Positions 35,006 through 44,004 of a stretch of 64,000 nucleotides of DNA are shown here, piece by piece. The DNA is taken from positions 101,411 to 165,410 of the forward strand of contig JBDSXW010000094.1 in NCBI GenBank assembly GCA_039925965.1, in the 5' to 3' direction. A model generated the notes under the pieces. That model saw nothing but the letters and a program-made list of their open reading frames with translations. It did no database searches and was not told the origin of the DNA. Origin of the DNA: JAZKFT01 sp039925965 (GTDB lineage Bacteria > Bacteroidota > Bacteroidia > Chitinophagales > Chitinophagaceae). Numbering within the stretch: position 1 is the first letter of the stretch; the number at the start of each line of letters is the position of its first letter. A program made the position numbers and the translations under genes.

Positions 35006-35821
35006 TTGGCAACGCTACTGGCTTATAAAAATTCCACCATTTCTTACAGCCGGTACGGTAGCGGCGATGCGTTGCTGATTTGCCTCCATGGCTTTGGCGA
35101 AGCTGCCAGTTCCTTCGCTTTTTTGGAAAAATCTTTGGGAGAACGTTTTACGATCATCGCCCTTAATATGCCTTTTCATGGCGAAACGATTTGGAACGAA
35201 GGGCTTACGTTCACGGTAACTGACCTATTTGAAATTATCAAATCTCTGCCTTTAGCCGGTAAGCCCGAATTGACTGTAAACATGCACCTGCTTGGCTACA
35301 GTATGGGAGGCAGGTTGGCGCTGGCTTTTTTTCAAGACTATCCCCACTGCGTAAAAAGCATTGCGCTGGTAGCCCCGGATGGCCTTCATAAAAACCGCTG
35401 GTATTGGTTTGCTACCCAAACAGCTTTAGGAAACCGGGCGTTTAAATTCACGATGCATTACCCGCAATGGTTTTTGGGCATGGTAAAACTGCTGGGCAAA
35501 ATCGGGCTACTCAATAAAAGTGTGGCCAAATTTGTATCGTATTATTTGGGTGATGAAACCATCCGCATGGCCCTGTACAAGCGGTGGACTACAATGCGGA
35601 CATTCAGGCCCAGCCTGACTTTAATTAAAAACCTGGCTTTTGAAAAACAGGTGCCTATAAAAATTTTGTTTGGCGCCTTCGACCGAATTATCCTGTACCA
35701 GCGCGGCGAAAAATTTCAGCAGGGTCATGAAGATCTGATAAAGGTATTCGTAATTAAAGCAGGCCACCAGTTAATGCAGGAAAAATATGTCGCCGACATT
35801 ATCGAATTGCTGAATCCCTGA
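35006..35821 (+). CDS. Alpha/beta hydrolase
   Basis: A 271-residue hydrolase-fold protein with LICLHGFGEAASSF (oxyanion region), nucleophile elbow GYSMGG (Ser99), an acid in FGAFDRII and the late His in KAGHQLMQEK. Substrate unknown. The start must be the TTG at 35006: an in-frame TGA directly precedes it, and the nearby ATG at 35002 is out of frame. A glycosyltransferase follows 22 bases later. Confidence 0.87.
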   Translation: MATLLAYKNSTISYSRYGSGDALLICLHGFGEAASSFAFLEKSLGERFTIIALNMPFHGETIWNEGLTFTVTDLFEIIKSLPLAGKPELTVNMHLLGYSMGGRLALAFFQDYPHCVKSIALVAPDGLHKNRWYWFATQTALGNRAFKFTMHYPQWFLGMVKLLGKIGLLNKSVAKFVSYYLGDETIRMALYKRWTTMRTFRPSLTLIKNLAFEKQVPIKILFGAFDRIILYQRGEKFQQGHEDLIKVFVIKAGHQLMQEKYVADIIELLNP

Positions 35822-35843
35822 TTTGGGCTATTGTTGTACTACC

Positions 35844-36992
35844 ATGTTGCTTATTTGGATCTCCTCCATCCTTTTTTTACTGTACGCTTCACTGATCGTT
35901 TTCTATCGCTGGAGCTGGATGAGCATGCCCCGTTTCAAACTGGAGCAAAGGCCACATAGCAGCTATCAAACAAAAGTATCGGTCATCATCCCGGCGCGAA
36001 ACGAAACGGTGAATATTGCCAACTGTATCCGCAGCGTGCTGGCACAATCTTACCCGGCATCGTTGATTGAGATCATCGTAGTAGACGACCATAGCACCGA
36101 TGATACCACTGATATCGCACATGCCCTGTCCCTTGCTTATACCAATGTGCATTTAATAAAACTTAATGAGACCCTGGGCAATATGGCCTACAAAAAGCGG
36201 GGCATTGAAGCTGGCATTGCCCGCGCAACCGGGACGCTGATCGTTACCACCGATGCCGACTGTACCCACCCGGAATATTGGCTGGAAACCCTGGTGCAGT
36301 ACCAGGAGCAAACACAGGCACAGTTTATAGCGGCACCGGTTGTTTACCTCACAAAAAACAAGCTGCTATCCGTTTTTCAATGCCTTGATTTTATGACAAT
36401 GCAGGGCATCACGGGCGCCTCGGTATTTAAAAGGTTTCATTCTATGTGCAACGGGGCTAACCTGGCGTATACCAAAGCTGCCTTTGAAGCAGTGAACGGC
36501 TTTGCCGGTATCGACAAACTACCTACCGGCGACGATATGCTGCTGATGCATAAGATCTATAAACAGCATCCCCAACAAGTGGTGTACCTCAAGAGCCAGG
36601 AAGCGATTGTAAGTACCCATCCGGCTTATAGCTGGAAGGAATTTTTTAACCAGCGTATCCGCTGGGCCAGCAAGGCAACCCACTATGACGACAAGCGGAT
36701 TTTTGCTACCTTGCTGCTGGTGTACATTTTTAATGTTTGGTTTCTGGTATTGGCCGTAGCTGCCTTCTTCTCGTGGAAATGGCTGGTCTTGCTCGCAGTT
36801 TCATTGGTGGGTAAAACACTGGTGGAGATCTGGTTTTTAAAACCCGTAGCTGGTTTTTTCGGTATGGATAAATGGCTGGGCTGGTTCCCTTTTTTACAAC
36901 CCCTGCATATTTTGTACGTGGTTATCAGTGGCTGGTTAGGCAAGTTTGGAAAGTATGAGTGGAAGGGAAGGGAGATCAGGCAAAAGCCATGA
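35844..36992 (+). CDS. Membrane glycosyltransferase family 2
   Basis: A 382-residue protein with an N-terminal helix, the GT-A core (VSVIIPARNETVNI, VVDDHSTDDT, TDADCTHP as the metal-binding site, TGDDMLL and QRIRW) and three or four C-terminal helices. It resembles processive or polyisoprenyl-linked glycosyltransferases. The sugar and acceptor are unknown. It converges with the DUF922-like gene with only two bases between the stops. Confidence 0.91.
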   Translation: MLLIWISSILFLLYASLIVFYRWSWMSMPRFKLEQRPHSSYQTKVSVIIPARNETVNIANCIRSVLAQSYPASLIEIIVVDDHSTDDTTDIAHALSLAYTNVHLIKLNETLGNMAYKKRGIEAGIARATGTLIVTTDADCTHPEYWLETLVQYQEQTQAQFIAAPVVYLTKNKLLSVFQCLDFMTMQGITGASVFKRFHSMCNGANLAYTKAAFEAVNGFAGIDKLPTGDDMLLMHKIYKQHPQQVVYLKSQEAIVSTHPAYSWKEFFNQRIRWASKATHYDDKRIFATLLLVYIFNVWFLVLAVAAFFSWKWLVLLAVSLVGKTLVEIWFLKPVAGFFGMDKWLGWFPFLQPLHILYVVISGWLGKFGKYEWKGREIRQKP

Positions 36993-36994
36993 CT

Positions 36995-37528
36995 TTATTG
37001 ATACGCATCCAACTGGTGCAACTCATTTGCAATCTTGTTAAACCAATAAAATTGCTTGCGGGTGTTAACGGAAGAGTTGGTCTCCACATCATACTGCCGG
37101 TTTACTTTGTTCCGCTCCTTTCGAATGCCTTCAGCAATCCTGTCAAGATCTTTTTCAAGCGTTGCAGGGTTTGAAAAGATATAATTCCTGAACGCCAGCC
37201 TTAGCTTTCTCGCATAGATTTCGGTGAGGTCAAAATGTGCTTGTTCATGTTGCAGCAGGTAATCGCTGTTTCCGGATTTAGCCCATGATTTGTTTTTATA
37301 AAACACAGCGGTAACGGCAAATGAAAATGTTTTGCTGTTGTGCCTGACAGTATAATTGATACCGGCAACAGTGGTCGATGTATACCTCGAATTGGTATCC
37401 GCCCGGCCCAGAAAATTGGCCCATTGTAGTTTGGTTTTGGACGACCATTGCAGGGTATCCTGCGCTAATGATTTTTGATGGCAACAGCCCAGTAAGATCA
37501 GGACCAGTAAGAGTTTCAGGCTTTTCAT
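36995..37528 (-). CDS. DUF922-like putative zinc peptidase, envelope
   Basis: A 177-residue protein with a signal sequence that could be a lipobox (LLGC, Cys15). The motif LLQHEQAHFDLTEIYARKL contains an HExxH-like zinc site (HEQAH), typical of the DUF922 family of secreted predicted metalloproteases. Its length is normal for that family. Substrate unknown. Confidence 0.8.
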   Translation of the reverse strand: MKSLKLLLVLILLGCCHQKSLAQDTLQWSSKTKLQWANFLGRADTNSRYTSTTVAGINYTVRHNSKTFSFAVTAVFYKNKSWAKSGNSDYLLQHEQAHFDLTEIYARKLRLAFRNYIFSNPATLEKDLDRIAEGIRKERNKVNRQYDVETNSSVNTRKQFYWFNKIANELHQLDAYQ

Positions 37529-37569
37529 ACCACACCGACTTAGCTAAAAATGAAGTGCCAACCCATACC

Positions 37570-37821
37570 TTACAGCTCCGTGCTGTTTTCCGGTAACCGG
37601 TCGTACAGGTTCTTCACCGAGTACCAGCCAAAAATGCAGAAGCCAATAGCGATCGGGATAAAAATGACAATGACTACGGGCCAGAAAACTTTCAGTTCAT
37701 CGAGCTGCTCTGGCTTCGCTACGCTAAACTCATGGATTGCGCGGTAGAGCAGACCCACCATCATTACAGGCCCTACGACAAGCCATATATAGCCGAGGTA
37801 TTTTTTAATGCTGTTCATCAT
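37570..37821 (-). CDS. Small two-helix membrane protein
   Basis: An 83-residue protein with two hydrophobic helices (about 8-27 and 45-66), separated by a charged loop (AKPEQLDEL). I do not recognise it. It lies between the DUF922-like gene and hicB on the same strand, eight bases from hicB, and may be co-transcribed with it. Confidence 0.6.
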   Translation of the reverse strand: MMNSIKKYLGYIWLVVGPVMMVGLLYRAIHEFSVAKPEQLDELKVFWPVVIVIFIPIAIGFCIFGWYSVKNLYDRLPENSTEL

Positions 37822-37829
37822 ACAATAAT

Positions 37830-38246
37830 TTAAACCTCTACGTAAAGAGATAGTTTTTGTAATGGTATCGATAAATCCCTGATAGTATCCTGTAATTTTT
37901 TTGTCTGTTCAGCTGAAGGAAATTTTTTTCCTGTAGCATATTGCCTCACTAAAGATTCATTCAGGTTTGCATGCCTCGCAACTGCTGAAATGTTTAAAAA
38001 ATCGTGTTCCTCGAAGAAAGCCTGAATATCATACAGCATTTCAAACTCAATCGTTTCAGCATTTATTTTATTCCAATAGGCATCCTTAATTCCCTCATGC
38101 TGCTGATAATCTTTTATGAGCATCCGCAAATTGGCCAGCACTTCTTTTGTGGTATCGGCAGCAGTTACGGGGGCAAACAAAAGGTTGCCATTAATACGCC
38201 CATACAATACTTCGTCTCCTTTTTCTATGATTACCTGTAGGTTCAT
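37830..38246 (-). CDS. hicB: HicB family antitoxin
   Basis: A 138-residue protein. The N-terminal half has a strand-rich start, EKGDEVLYGRINGNLLFAPVTAADTTKEVLANLRMLI, like a diverged HicB fold. The C-terminal half (about 85-125) carries a helix-turn-helix with ISAVARHANLNESLVRQYATGKKFPSAEQ, used by HicB to repress its own operon. It follows hicA by 18 bases, the usual toxin-first order. Confidence 0.8.
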   Translation of the reverse strand: MNLQVIIEKGDEVLYGRINGNLLFAPVTAADTTKEVLANLRMLIKDYQQHEGIKDAYWNKINAETIEFEMLYDIQAFFEEHDFLNISAVARHANLNESLVRQYATGKKFPSAEQTKKLQDTIRDLSIPLQKLSLYVEV

Positions 38247-38264
38247 ATTGATAGTTTAGAGCTA

Positions 38265-38453
38265 TTAATTTTTGAGCCCTGCTTGTTTGATAATTGAATT
38301 AAAAGTGCCTGGTTTTATATCTTCCTTCCCATGTTCAGGAATCACTAAAATTCCCGGCTTATGAGGATGTTTGAATATTTTATGGCTGCCATTTTGCCTT
38401 TCAAAATACCAGCCGTCTTTTTCAATTAATTTAATCAGGTCCTTCGCCTTCAT
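38265..38453 (-). CDS. hicA: HicA family mRNA interferase toxin
   Basis: A 62-residue dsRBD-like protein of normal HicA length: MKAKDLIKLIEKDGW, RQNGSHKIFKHP with the catalytic His24, and HGKEDIKPGTFNSIIKQAGL. HicA cuts mRNA when freed from HicB. The ATG at 38453 is the family start; the frame is open to 38552 through a word-repeat region that looks non-coding. Confidence 0.9.
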   Translation of the reverse strand: MKAKDLIKLIEKDGWYFERQNGSHKIFKHPHKPGILVIPEHGKEDIKPGTFNSIIKQAGLKN

Positions 38454-38500
38454 ATGCAAGGTAACGTTTTTGTTACTTAAATATGTTCCTCCCGTTAATG

Positions 38501-38549
38501 ACAGTTGACCATTTGACCAATCAACTAAAAAACCACTCAACCAATCAAC
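38501..38549. repeat. TTGACC/ACCAATCAAC word repeat ahead of hicA
   Basis: ACCAATCAAC occurs exactly twice (38516-38525 and 38540-38549), next to GTTGACCATTTGACC at 38504-38518. The repeat lies between the MFS stop and hicA, so it is in the likely hicAB promoter region. Confidence 0.6.
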
Positions 38550-38555
38550 CAACGC

Positions 38556-40097
38556 CTAATCCATCACCTCCTCATCCTTTTTATTCTTCAAATAGATCAT
38601 ACCAATTACAAAACAAAGTGCCCCGATAATAATGGGGTACCAAAGACCTGCCAGTGGATCGCTGGGTGCCGCGCCTGGTGACGGTCGCGTAGTGTCTACC
38701 AACCTGGTGGCGATAAACGGCACCAATCCGCCAAACACGCCGTTTCCAATATGGTAAGGCAGGCTCATCGATGTATAGCGAATCTTGGTAGGAAATAATT
38801 CCACCAGGAATGCAGCCACCGGCCCGTAGACCATCGTTACAAATAACACCAGGATAAAAATCAAACCGATGATCGGGTACTTGGCATCACTGTTTAGCGT
38901 GACGGTTTTCTTTACTTCTGCATTTGTGTTTTTAGACGCATCGGCATGAAAAGTTTGTTTTCTCACAATGCTCATTGTGGTGCCATCTGCATAGGTTCTT
39001 ACGGTATCGTTGCTTATAACAGAATCTGCTACTGACTTCGCCACCAACGTCCGTTGTTCGGATATTTTTACTTGATCTACTAATTCTTGTTTGTCTTTTA
39101 CACTGCAGGTTGCATAGATTTTTGTAAAGATAGGGCGGTAACAAAGTATGGCCAGCAGCATCCCCGCCATCATGATATACTTACGACCAATCTTATCGCT
39201 GAGCCAGCCAAATAACACAAAGCCCGGGGTTGCCAGCAGTAGCGCTATACCAATCCACATATTACTTTGTACGCTATCTATGTTACAGGTCTTTTGAATG
39301 AAACTCTGGGCATAGAATTGGCCTGTATACCATACCACGCCCTGCCCCATAGTTACCCCAAACAAGGCCAGCAACACCATTTTGAAGTTGGCCTTATTGC
39401 CAAAGCTTTCTTTGAGCGGATTGGTAGAAGTTTTCCCTTCTTTTTTGAGTTTGCTGAACAAAGGCGACTCATGCATTTTCATGCGGATGATAATGGAGAT
39501 CACCACTAAAAAGATCGATAGCAAAAACGGCAGGCGCCAGCCCCAGTCCGCATAAGCTTCCTTGCTGAGGCTGCTTTGTACCGTGATGATCACAATTAGC
39601 GAAACCAGCAAACCCAATGTAGCCGTGGTTTGTATCCAGCTGGTAAAGTAACCCCGGCGGTTGGCGGGGGCATGCTCGGCTACATAGGTAGCGGCACCAC
39701 CATATTCCCCACCGAGTGCAAGGCCCTGCAATAAACGCAGCAATAACACTAGTATGGGTGCCAGGGCACCAATGGTTTCATAGCTGGGTATACACCCAAT
39801 CAAAAAAGTGCTGCCACCCATCAATACCAGGGTCAGAAGAAAGGTGTATTTACGACCAATCAGATCTCCAAGCCGGCCAAAAAACAAAGCACCAAAAGGC
39901 CGTACAATAAAGCCTGCGGCAAATGTGGCCAACGTACTCAAAAATGCGGCCGTGGGGTTACCTGACGGAAAAAATTTAGTTGAAATAATTACGGCCAGGC
40001 TGCCGAAAATATAAAAGTCGTACCACTCAATAAGTGTACCCAGGGATGAAGACAAGATCACGCTGCGGATGCCTTTTACATTTGCATCATTACTCAT
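38556..40097 (-). CDS. MFS transporter of the MHS (metabolite:H+ symporter) type
   Basis: A 513-residue, 12-helix transporter. It opens with VILSSSLGTLIEWYDFYIFGSLA, has the motif A sequence FGRLGDLIGRKY and the LALGGEYGGAATYVAEHAP stretch typical of MHS symporters for dicarboxylates, shikimate or osmolytes. A charged loop of about 85 residues interrupts the second half between helices (SVKDKQELVDQVKISEQRT to KKTVTLNSDAKYP), longer than usual. The substrate is unknown. ATG 40097 is the family start. Confidence 0.9.
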   Translation of the reverse strand: MSNDANVKGIRSVILSSSLGTLIEWYDFYIFGSLAVIISTKFFPSGNPTAAFLSTLATFAAGFIVRPFGALFFGRLGDLIGRKYTFLLTLVLMGGSTFLIGCIPSYETIGALAPILVLLLRLLQGLALGGEYGGAATYVAEHAPANRRGYFTSWIQTTATLGLLVSLIVIITVQSSLSKEAYADWGWRLPFLLSIFLVVISIIIRMKMHESPLFSKLKKEGKTSTNPLKESFGNKANFKMVLLALFGVTMGQGVVWYTGQFYAQSFIQKTCNIDSVQSNMWIGIALLLATPGFVLFGWLSDKIGRKYIMMAGMLLAILCYRPIFTKIYATCSVKDKQELVDQVKISEQRTLVAKSVADSVISNDTVRTYADGTTMSIVRKQTFHADASKNTNAEVKKTVTLNSDAKYPIIGLIFILVLFVTMVYGPVAAFLVELFPTKIRYTSMSLPYHIGNGVFGGLVPFIATRLVDTTRPSPGAAPSDPLAGLWYPIIIGALCFVIGMIYLKNKKDEEVMD

Positions 40098-40140
40098 AGG
40101 GGCAAGGGTTTTTAGATTTGTAATTCTGGCAATCGCGACC

Positions 40141-40182
40141 GGTGTTAACGGCTTTAAAAAATGCTGTTCCGGCCGTAACACC
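40141..40182. promoter_or_regulatory. Inverted repeat upstream of the MFS transporter
   Basis: GGTGTTAACGGC (40141-40152) faces GCCGTAACACC (40172-40182), complementary except for one bulged A. It lies 44-85 bases ahead of the transporter ATG, a place suited to an operator or leader hairpin. Confidence 0.35.
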
Positions 40183-40399
40183 ATCATGTACTATACTGGA
40201 AGCCTTTAAAAATAAAGAGGAATTTGGGAAGATCCGCTTTGAATTTTTTCATACGAGCCAGTTCCATCTGCTGCGGTTGCATTTCCCGGTTGTTTAGCTG
40301 GCAAAAATCCCGTTATCATTTCACTATTTTTTGCCGCTGCCGTTACCTGACAAGTTGTTACCACTTTCATTATTTTGAGCCTTTGTGCTTAACCTTATA

Positions 40400-40636
40400 A
40401 AACGATTCCTATAAAAGCTGGTGTAAAAAAGTCAGCCAGGGTCGACGGATAATACTACACAAGTTCCGGAAGTGCAATTGTCTAATGCAAAAGGCTACTT
40501 GGCTACAATTAGTCAGGTAATCGCCAATTCCAGTACCCCGACAATGCCATTGCTGAAATTACCGCAGGCACCTATCCCGGGAAAATATACGGGGCATATA
40601 AAAACCTACTTTTTTGCCGACAAGGTGCTCGTATAA
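40400..40636 (+). other. Possible gene remnant in the space upstream of acs
   Basis: A frame of about 66 codons without start codon ends at TAA 40634-40636 and includes AKGYLATISQVIANSS and GKYTGHIKTYFFADKVLV, which has coding-like make-up. No family is recognised. The rest of 40183-40765 shows no gene. Confidence 0.2.
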
Positions 40637-40765
40637 TAATCCGCCCGCTTTGCATCGGCGACCGGCGAAAAGGGATGCTGTAACGGCACCACATCGTCAA
40701 TATTAATTACCCGCCATTGGCAATGTATATTTATTTTAGCGTCCCGATAAAAATTCAGTAGCCAT

Positions 40766-42703
40766 ATGTCTTACCCCTACCAAATCAAAAGTTTCGAAGC
40801 GTACAAAGAAGCCTATCAGAAAAGTGTAGAACAGCCAGAAGCATTTTGGGCAGCCATTGCCGAAAGTTTTTTGTGGCGTAGAAAGTGGGACAGTGTATTG
40901 AACTGGAATTTTAAAGAGCCCAAAGTAGAATGGTTTGCAGGGGCAAAACTGAACATTACCGAAAACTGCATCGACCGGCACCTGGAAACGATGGGAGATA
41001 AACCTGCCATTATTTGGGAACCCAACAACCCCGATGAAAGAGTAAGGGTTGTGACCTATAACCGCCTGCACAAAAGGGTTTGCCAGTTTGCACAGGTATT
41101 AAAAAATAATGGTGTAAAAAAAGGCGACCGGGTGTGCATCTATATGGGCATGGTGCCAGAGCTGGCCTATGCAGTACTTGGCTGCGCCAGGATAGGTGCC
41201 ATACACAGCGTCATTTTTGGCGGCTTCTCTGCTCAAAGCATTGCCGACCGCCTTTACGATGCCAATGCCGAATACATTGTAACCTGCGATGGTGCTTACC
41301 GTGGCGACAAAATTATTCCACTAAAAAATGTGATTGATGATGCATTGATTGGCAACAAAACAGTAAAAAAAGTAATTGTTTATACCCGTACACGAACGCC
41401 GGTATCCATGATTAAAGGAAGAGACCTGTGGTGGGAAGATGAGATGGAGCATGCCGAAAACCAGGTGGAAAAAGAGGGTAAGGTTTCTTTTCCTGCGGAA
41501 GAAATGGATGCGGAGGACCCGTTGTTTATTTTGTACACAAGCGGAAGCACCGGTAAGCCGAAGGGCGTGGTACACAGCACTGCAGGATATATGGTTTGGA
41601 CCAACTACACTTTTGTAAATACATTCCAGTACCAGCAGGGCGATGTACATTTTTGTACAGCCGATATTGGCTGGATTACCGGCCACAGCTATATCGTCTA
41701 CGGACCGTTAAGCGCTGGAGGTACATCGCTGATGTTCGAAGGCATACCCACCTGGCCCAATGCCGGCCGTTTCTGGGATATCATCGGCAAGCATAAAGTA
41801 AATATTTTATACACAGCCCCTACTGCCATCAGAAGCCTGATGGGCTTTGGGCCCGGGCCTTTGGAAGGCAAAGATCTCTCATCGTTAAAAATACTGGGCA
41901 CGGTTGGGGAGCCTATCAACGAAGAAGCATGGCATTGGTACGATGACAATATCGGCAAAAAGAAATGTCCGATTATTGACACCTGGTGGCAAACCGAAAC
42001 CGGTGGTACACTCATATCAAACCTGGCAGGTATTACGCCTGCCAAGCCCGGATGGGCCACCTTGCCCATGCCCGGCGTACAGCCCGTACTGGTAGATGAA
42101 AATGGCAAAGAAGTAACAGAGCAAGACGCGGATGGAATGCTGAAAGGCAACCTATGCATCAAAGCTCCATGGCCTGGCATATTAAGAACTACCTATGGCG
42201 ACCACGAACGCTGCCGTACTAATTATTTCGCCACCTACGAAAACCTCTATTTCACCGGCGACGGTGCTTTAAAAGATGCCAACGGCAATTACAGAATCAC
42301 CGGCCGTGTAGATGATGTATTAAACGTAAGCGGACACCGCATTGGTACTGCAGAAGTGGAGAATGCCATCAACATGCATGCTGGTGTGATAGAGAGTGCT
42401 GTGGTAGGTTATCCACATGATATTAAAGGGCAGGGTATTTATGCCTTTGTAATAAATAATAATAAACATGGCGATGAAGAACTTACAAGGAAAGATATAC
42501 TAGCTACCGTTACCCGCATTATTGGCCCTATTGCTAAGCCGGATAAAATACAGTTTGTAAAAGGGTTGCCCAAAACCCGCAGTGGTAAGATCATGCGCCG
42601 CATCCTGCGAAAGATTGCCGAAGGAGAATCCGGAAACCTCGGAGACATGTCCTCTTTGCTTGATCCTGGGGTTGTGGAGGAAATTAAAAACGGAAAGATT
42701 TAG
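40766..42703 (+). CDS. acs: Acetyl-CoA synthetase (AMP-forming)
   Basis: A 645-residue enzyme of standard Acs length. It has the adenylation P-loop YTSGSTGKPKGVVHS, the DTWWQTETGG acetate-pocket region, GRVDDVLNVSGHRIGTAEVE and the C-terminal SGKIMRRILRKI with the lysine that is controlled by acetylation in this family. It converts acetate, ATP and CoA to acetyl-CoA in the cytoplasm. A propionyl-CoA synthetase is less likely, given the conserved tryptophan in the WWQTE motif. Confidence 0.96.
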   Translation: MSYPYQIKSFEAYKEAYQKSVEQPEAFWAAIAESFLWRRKWDSVLNWNFKEPKVEWFAGAKLNITENCIDRHLETMGDKPAIIWEPNNPDERVRVVTYNRLHKRVCQFAQVLKNNGVKKGDRVCIYMGMVPELAYAVLGCARIGAIHSVIFGGFSAQSIADRLYDANAEYIVTCDGAYRGDKIIPLKNVIDDALIGNKTVKKVIVYTRTRTPVSMIKGRDLWWEDEMEHAENQVEKEGKVSFPAEEMDAEDPLFILYTSGSTGKPKGVVHSTAGYMVWTNYTFVNTFQYQQGDVHFCTADIGWITGHSYIVYGPLSAGGTSLMFEGIPTWPNAGRFWDIIGKHKVNILYTAPTAIRSLMGFGPGPLEGKDLSSLKILGTVGEPINEEAWHWYDDNIGKKKCPIIDTWWQTETGGTLISNLAGITPAKPGWATLPMPGVQPVLVDENGKEVTEQDADGMLKGNLCIKAPWPGILRTTYGDHERCRTNYFATYENLYFTGDGALKDANGNYRITGRVDDVLNVSGHRIGTAEVENAINMHAGVIESAVVGYPHDIKGQGIYAFVINNNKHGDEELTRKDILATVTRIIGPIAKPDKIQFVKGLPKTRSGKIMRRILRKIAEGESGNLGDMSSLLDPGVVEEIKNGKI

Positions 42704-42774
42704 TTGACTTAATTTACCACTACCCGATTCTATAATTATTGCTAATTGAGGTAAAGATGTCTGGTAAAAAAATA

Positions 42775-42806
42775 TTGATGTTTAAACATTGATATGCGTA
42801 TCTTTG
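42775..42806 (+). promoter_or_regulatory. Putative promoter of the YceI lipoprotein gene
   Basis: TATCTTTG (42799-42806) matches TAnnTTTG. TTG at 42775-42777 lies 21 bases upstream as a -33-like element. The ATG follows 27 bases after the -7 box. Confidence 0.5.
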
Positions 42807-42833
42807 TACTTCATTACAAAACAAAACAACAGT

Positions 42834-43493
42834 ATGAAGCAATTATTTGTGACAGCAATAGCTATCGGGTTTCTGGCATCATGTAACAATGCACCTGTAG
42901 CTGACAAGGCACAAACATCTGATAAGCAGGAAGTAACAACAGTAGAAGGAACTGGTTTTACCATTGACCTGGCTGAAAGCAAGGTAGGCTGGACGGGTAC
43001 CAAGGTAGGTGGCAGTCATAACGGCACGTTTGGAATACAAAGTGGCTCACTCGCTGTAAAAGAAAACGCACTGACCGGCGGTAGTTTTACTATTGATATG
43101 GCGTCGCTGGCAGACCTTGATCTTGCGGGAGAAGACAAAGGCAAACTCGAAGGGCATTTAAAAAGCCCCGATTTTTTTGATGTGGCAAAATACCCCACGG
43201 CAAAATTTGAGATTACCAATATCAGTGCAGCCGATGCCGCTTCATTAAAAGATGCAGTGTTGAAAGACGCTACGCATATCATTCAAGGCAACCTCACTCT
43301 AAAAGACAGTACAAAGAATGTAACCTTTCCTGCAAAAGTTTCAGTAACGGATGCTGGTGTAACAGCGGCGGCCAATTTTAATATTGACCGTGCTGCCTGG
43401 GGTATTGTGTATGATAAGGATACCAATCCTAAAGACTGGGTGATCAGCAATATGGTAAATATCAAATTGGATATTAAGGCCGATAAAAAATAG
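42834..43493 (+). CDS. YceI family lipoprotein
   Basis: A 219-residue protein with lipobox LASC (Cys17) and a linker rich in D, K and T. The YceI domain follows, with DLAESKVGWTGTKVGGSHNGTFGIQSGSL, LEGHLKSPDFFDVAKYPTAKFEITN and a C-terminal ISNMVNIKLDIKADKK. It binds lipids or isoprenoids and is fixed to a membrane by its acyl group, unlike the soluble YceI at 8856. A strong terminator follows. Confidence 0.93.
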   Translation: MKQLFVTAIAIGFLASCNNAPVADKAQTSDKQEVTTVEGTGFTIDLAESKVGWTGTKVGGSHNGTFGIQSGSLAVKENALTGGSFTIDMASLADLDLAGEDKGKLEGHLKSPDFFDVAKYPTAKFEITNISAADAASLKDAVLKDATHIIQGNLTLKDSTKNVTFPAKVSVTDAGVTAAANFNIDRAAWGIVYDKDTNPKDWVISNMVNIKLDIKADKK

Positions 43494-43514
43494 TTTTTGT
43501 GTGGGTGATGGCTG

Positions 43515-43545
43515 ACCGCCGGCGTTTCAGCCGGCGGTTTTTTTT
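43515..43545 (+). terminator. Rho-independent terminator after the YceI lipoprotein
   Basis: ACCGCCGGC (43515-43523) pairs perfectly with GCCGGCGGT (43530-43538) around GTTTCA, followed by eight T. It is the cleanest terminator in the window. Confidence 0.92.
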
Positions 43546-43676
43546 GCACTTTACGCTGCTATTTAAATCCCGGTATTTTTCTTTCAATGGCTTTTACTTA
43601 CATTGGACGTGTAATGTGCTAAAAAAAACATTTATTACCGGGTCCCGCTTTCTGTCAATTTATAAAAAAAGATATT

Positions 43677-43964
43677 ATGGAGCAACAAACTGATGAACGC
43701 CTGTGGCGTGTAGCCAAAAAAAGAGCTGACTTCAAAAGGCATTTGCTTACGTATATCGTGATGAACCTGTTCTTTTGGGCTATCTGGTGGTTTACACAGG
43801 GACATAACGGTGTAGGAAGCTGGGCGGCAGTATGGCCTATCTGGCCGATGCTCGGTTGGGGACTCGGTATCGCTTTCCAGTATTTCGAAGCCTATGGCCA
43901 TACCGATAAGGAGACTTCCATACAACAGGAATACGAAAAGCTGAAGAAAAAACAGAATGGATAA
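43677..43964 (+). CDS. 2TM domain protein
   Basis: A 95-residue protein with a charged start (DERLWRVAKKRADFKRHLLTYIVMNLFFWAIWWF) and a second helix (AAVWPIWPMLGWGLGIAFQYFEAYG). This is the 2TM domain arrangement common in Bacteroidota, alone or fused to histidine kinases. Function unknown. Confidence 0.87.
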   Translation: MEQQTDERLWRVAKKRADFKRHLLTYIVMNLFFWAIWWFTQGHNGVGSWAAVWPIWPMLGWGLGIAFQYFEAYGHTDKETSIQQEYEKLKKKQNG

Positions 43965-43967
43965 GCT

Positions 43968-44000
43968 GATTTACGATTTATGATTTTGGATTTACGATTT
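43968..44000. repeat. Direct repeat GATTTACGATTT
   Basis: Two exact copies (43968-43979 and 43989-44000) are separated by ATGATTTTG, itself made of the same word. The stretch lies directly before the MITE. Confidence 0.65.
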
Positions 44001-44004
44001 TATA

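Noticed and set aside
40781..42703. acs as propionyl-CoA synthetase
   Set aside because: The conserved tryptophan in the WWQTE region and overall length favour acetate as substrate.
43968..44000. Short direct repeats as a CRISPR array
   Set aside because: Only two 12-bp copies, no regular spacers and no cas genes in the window.
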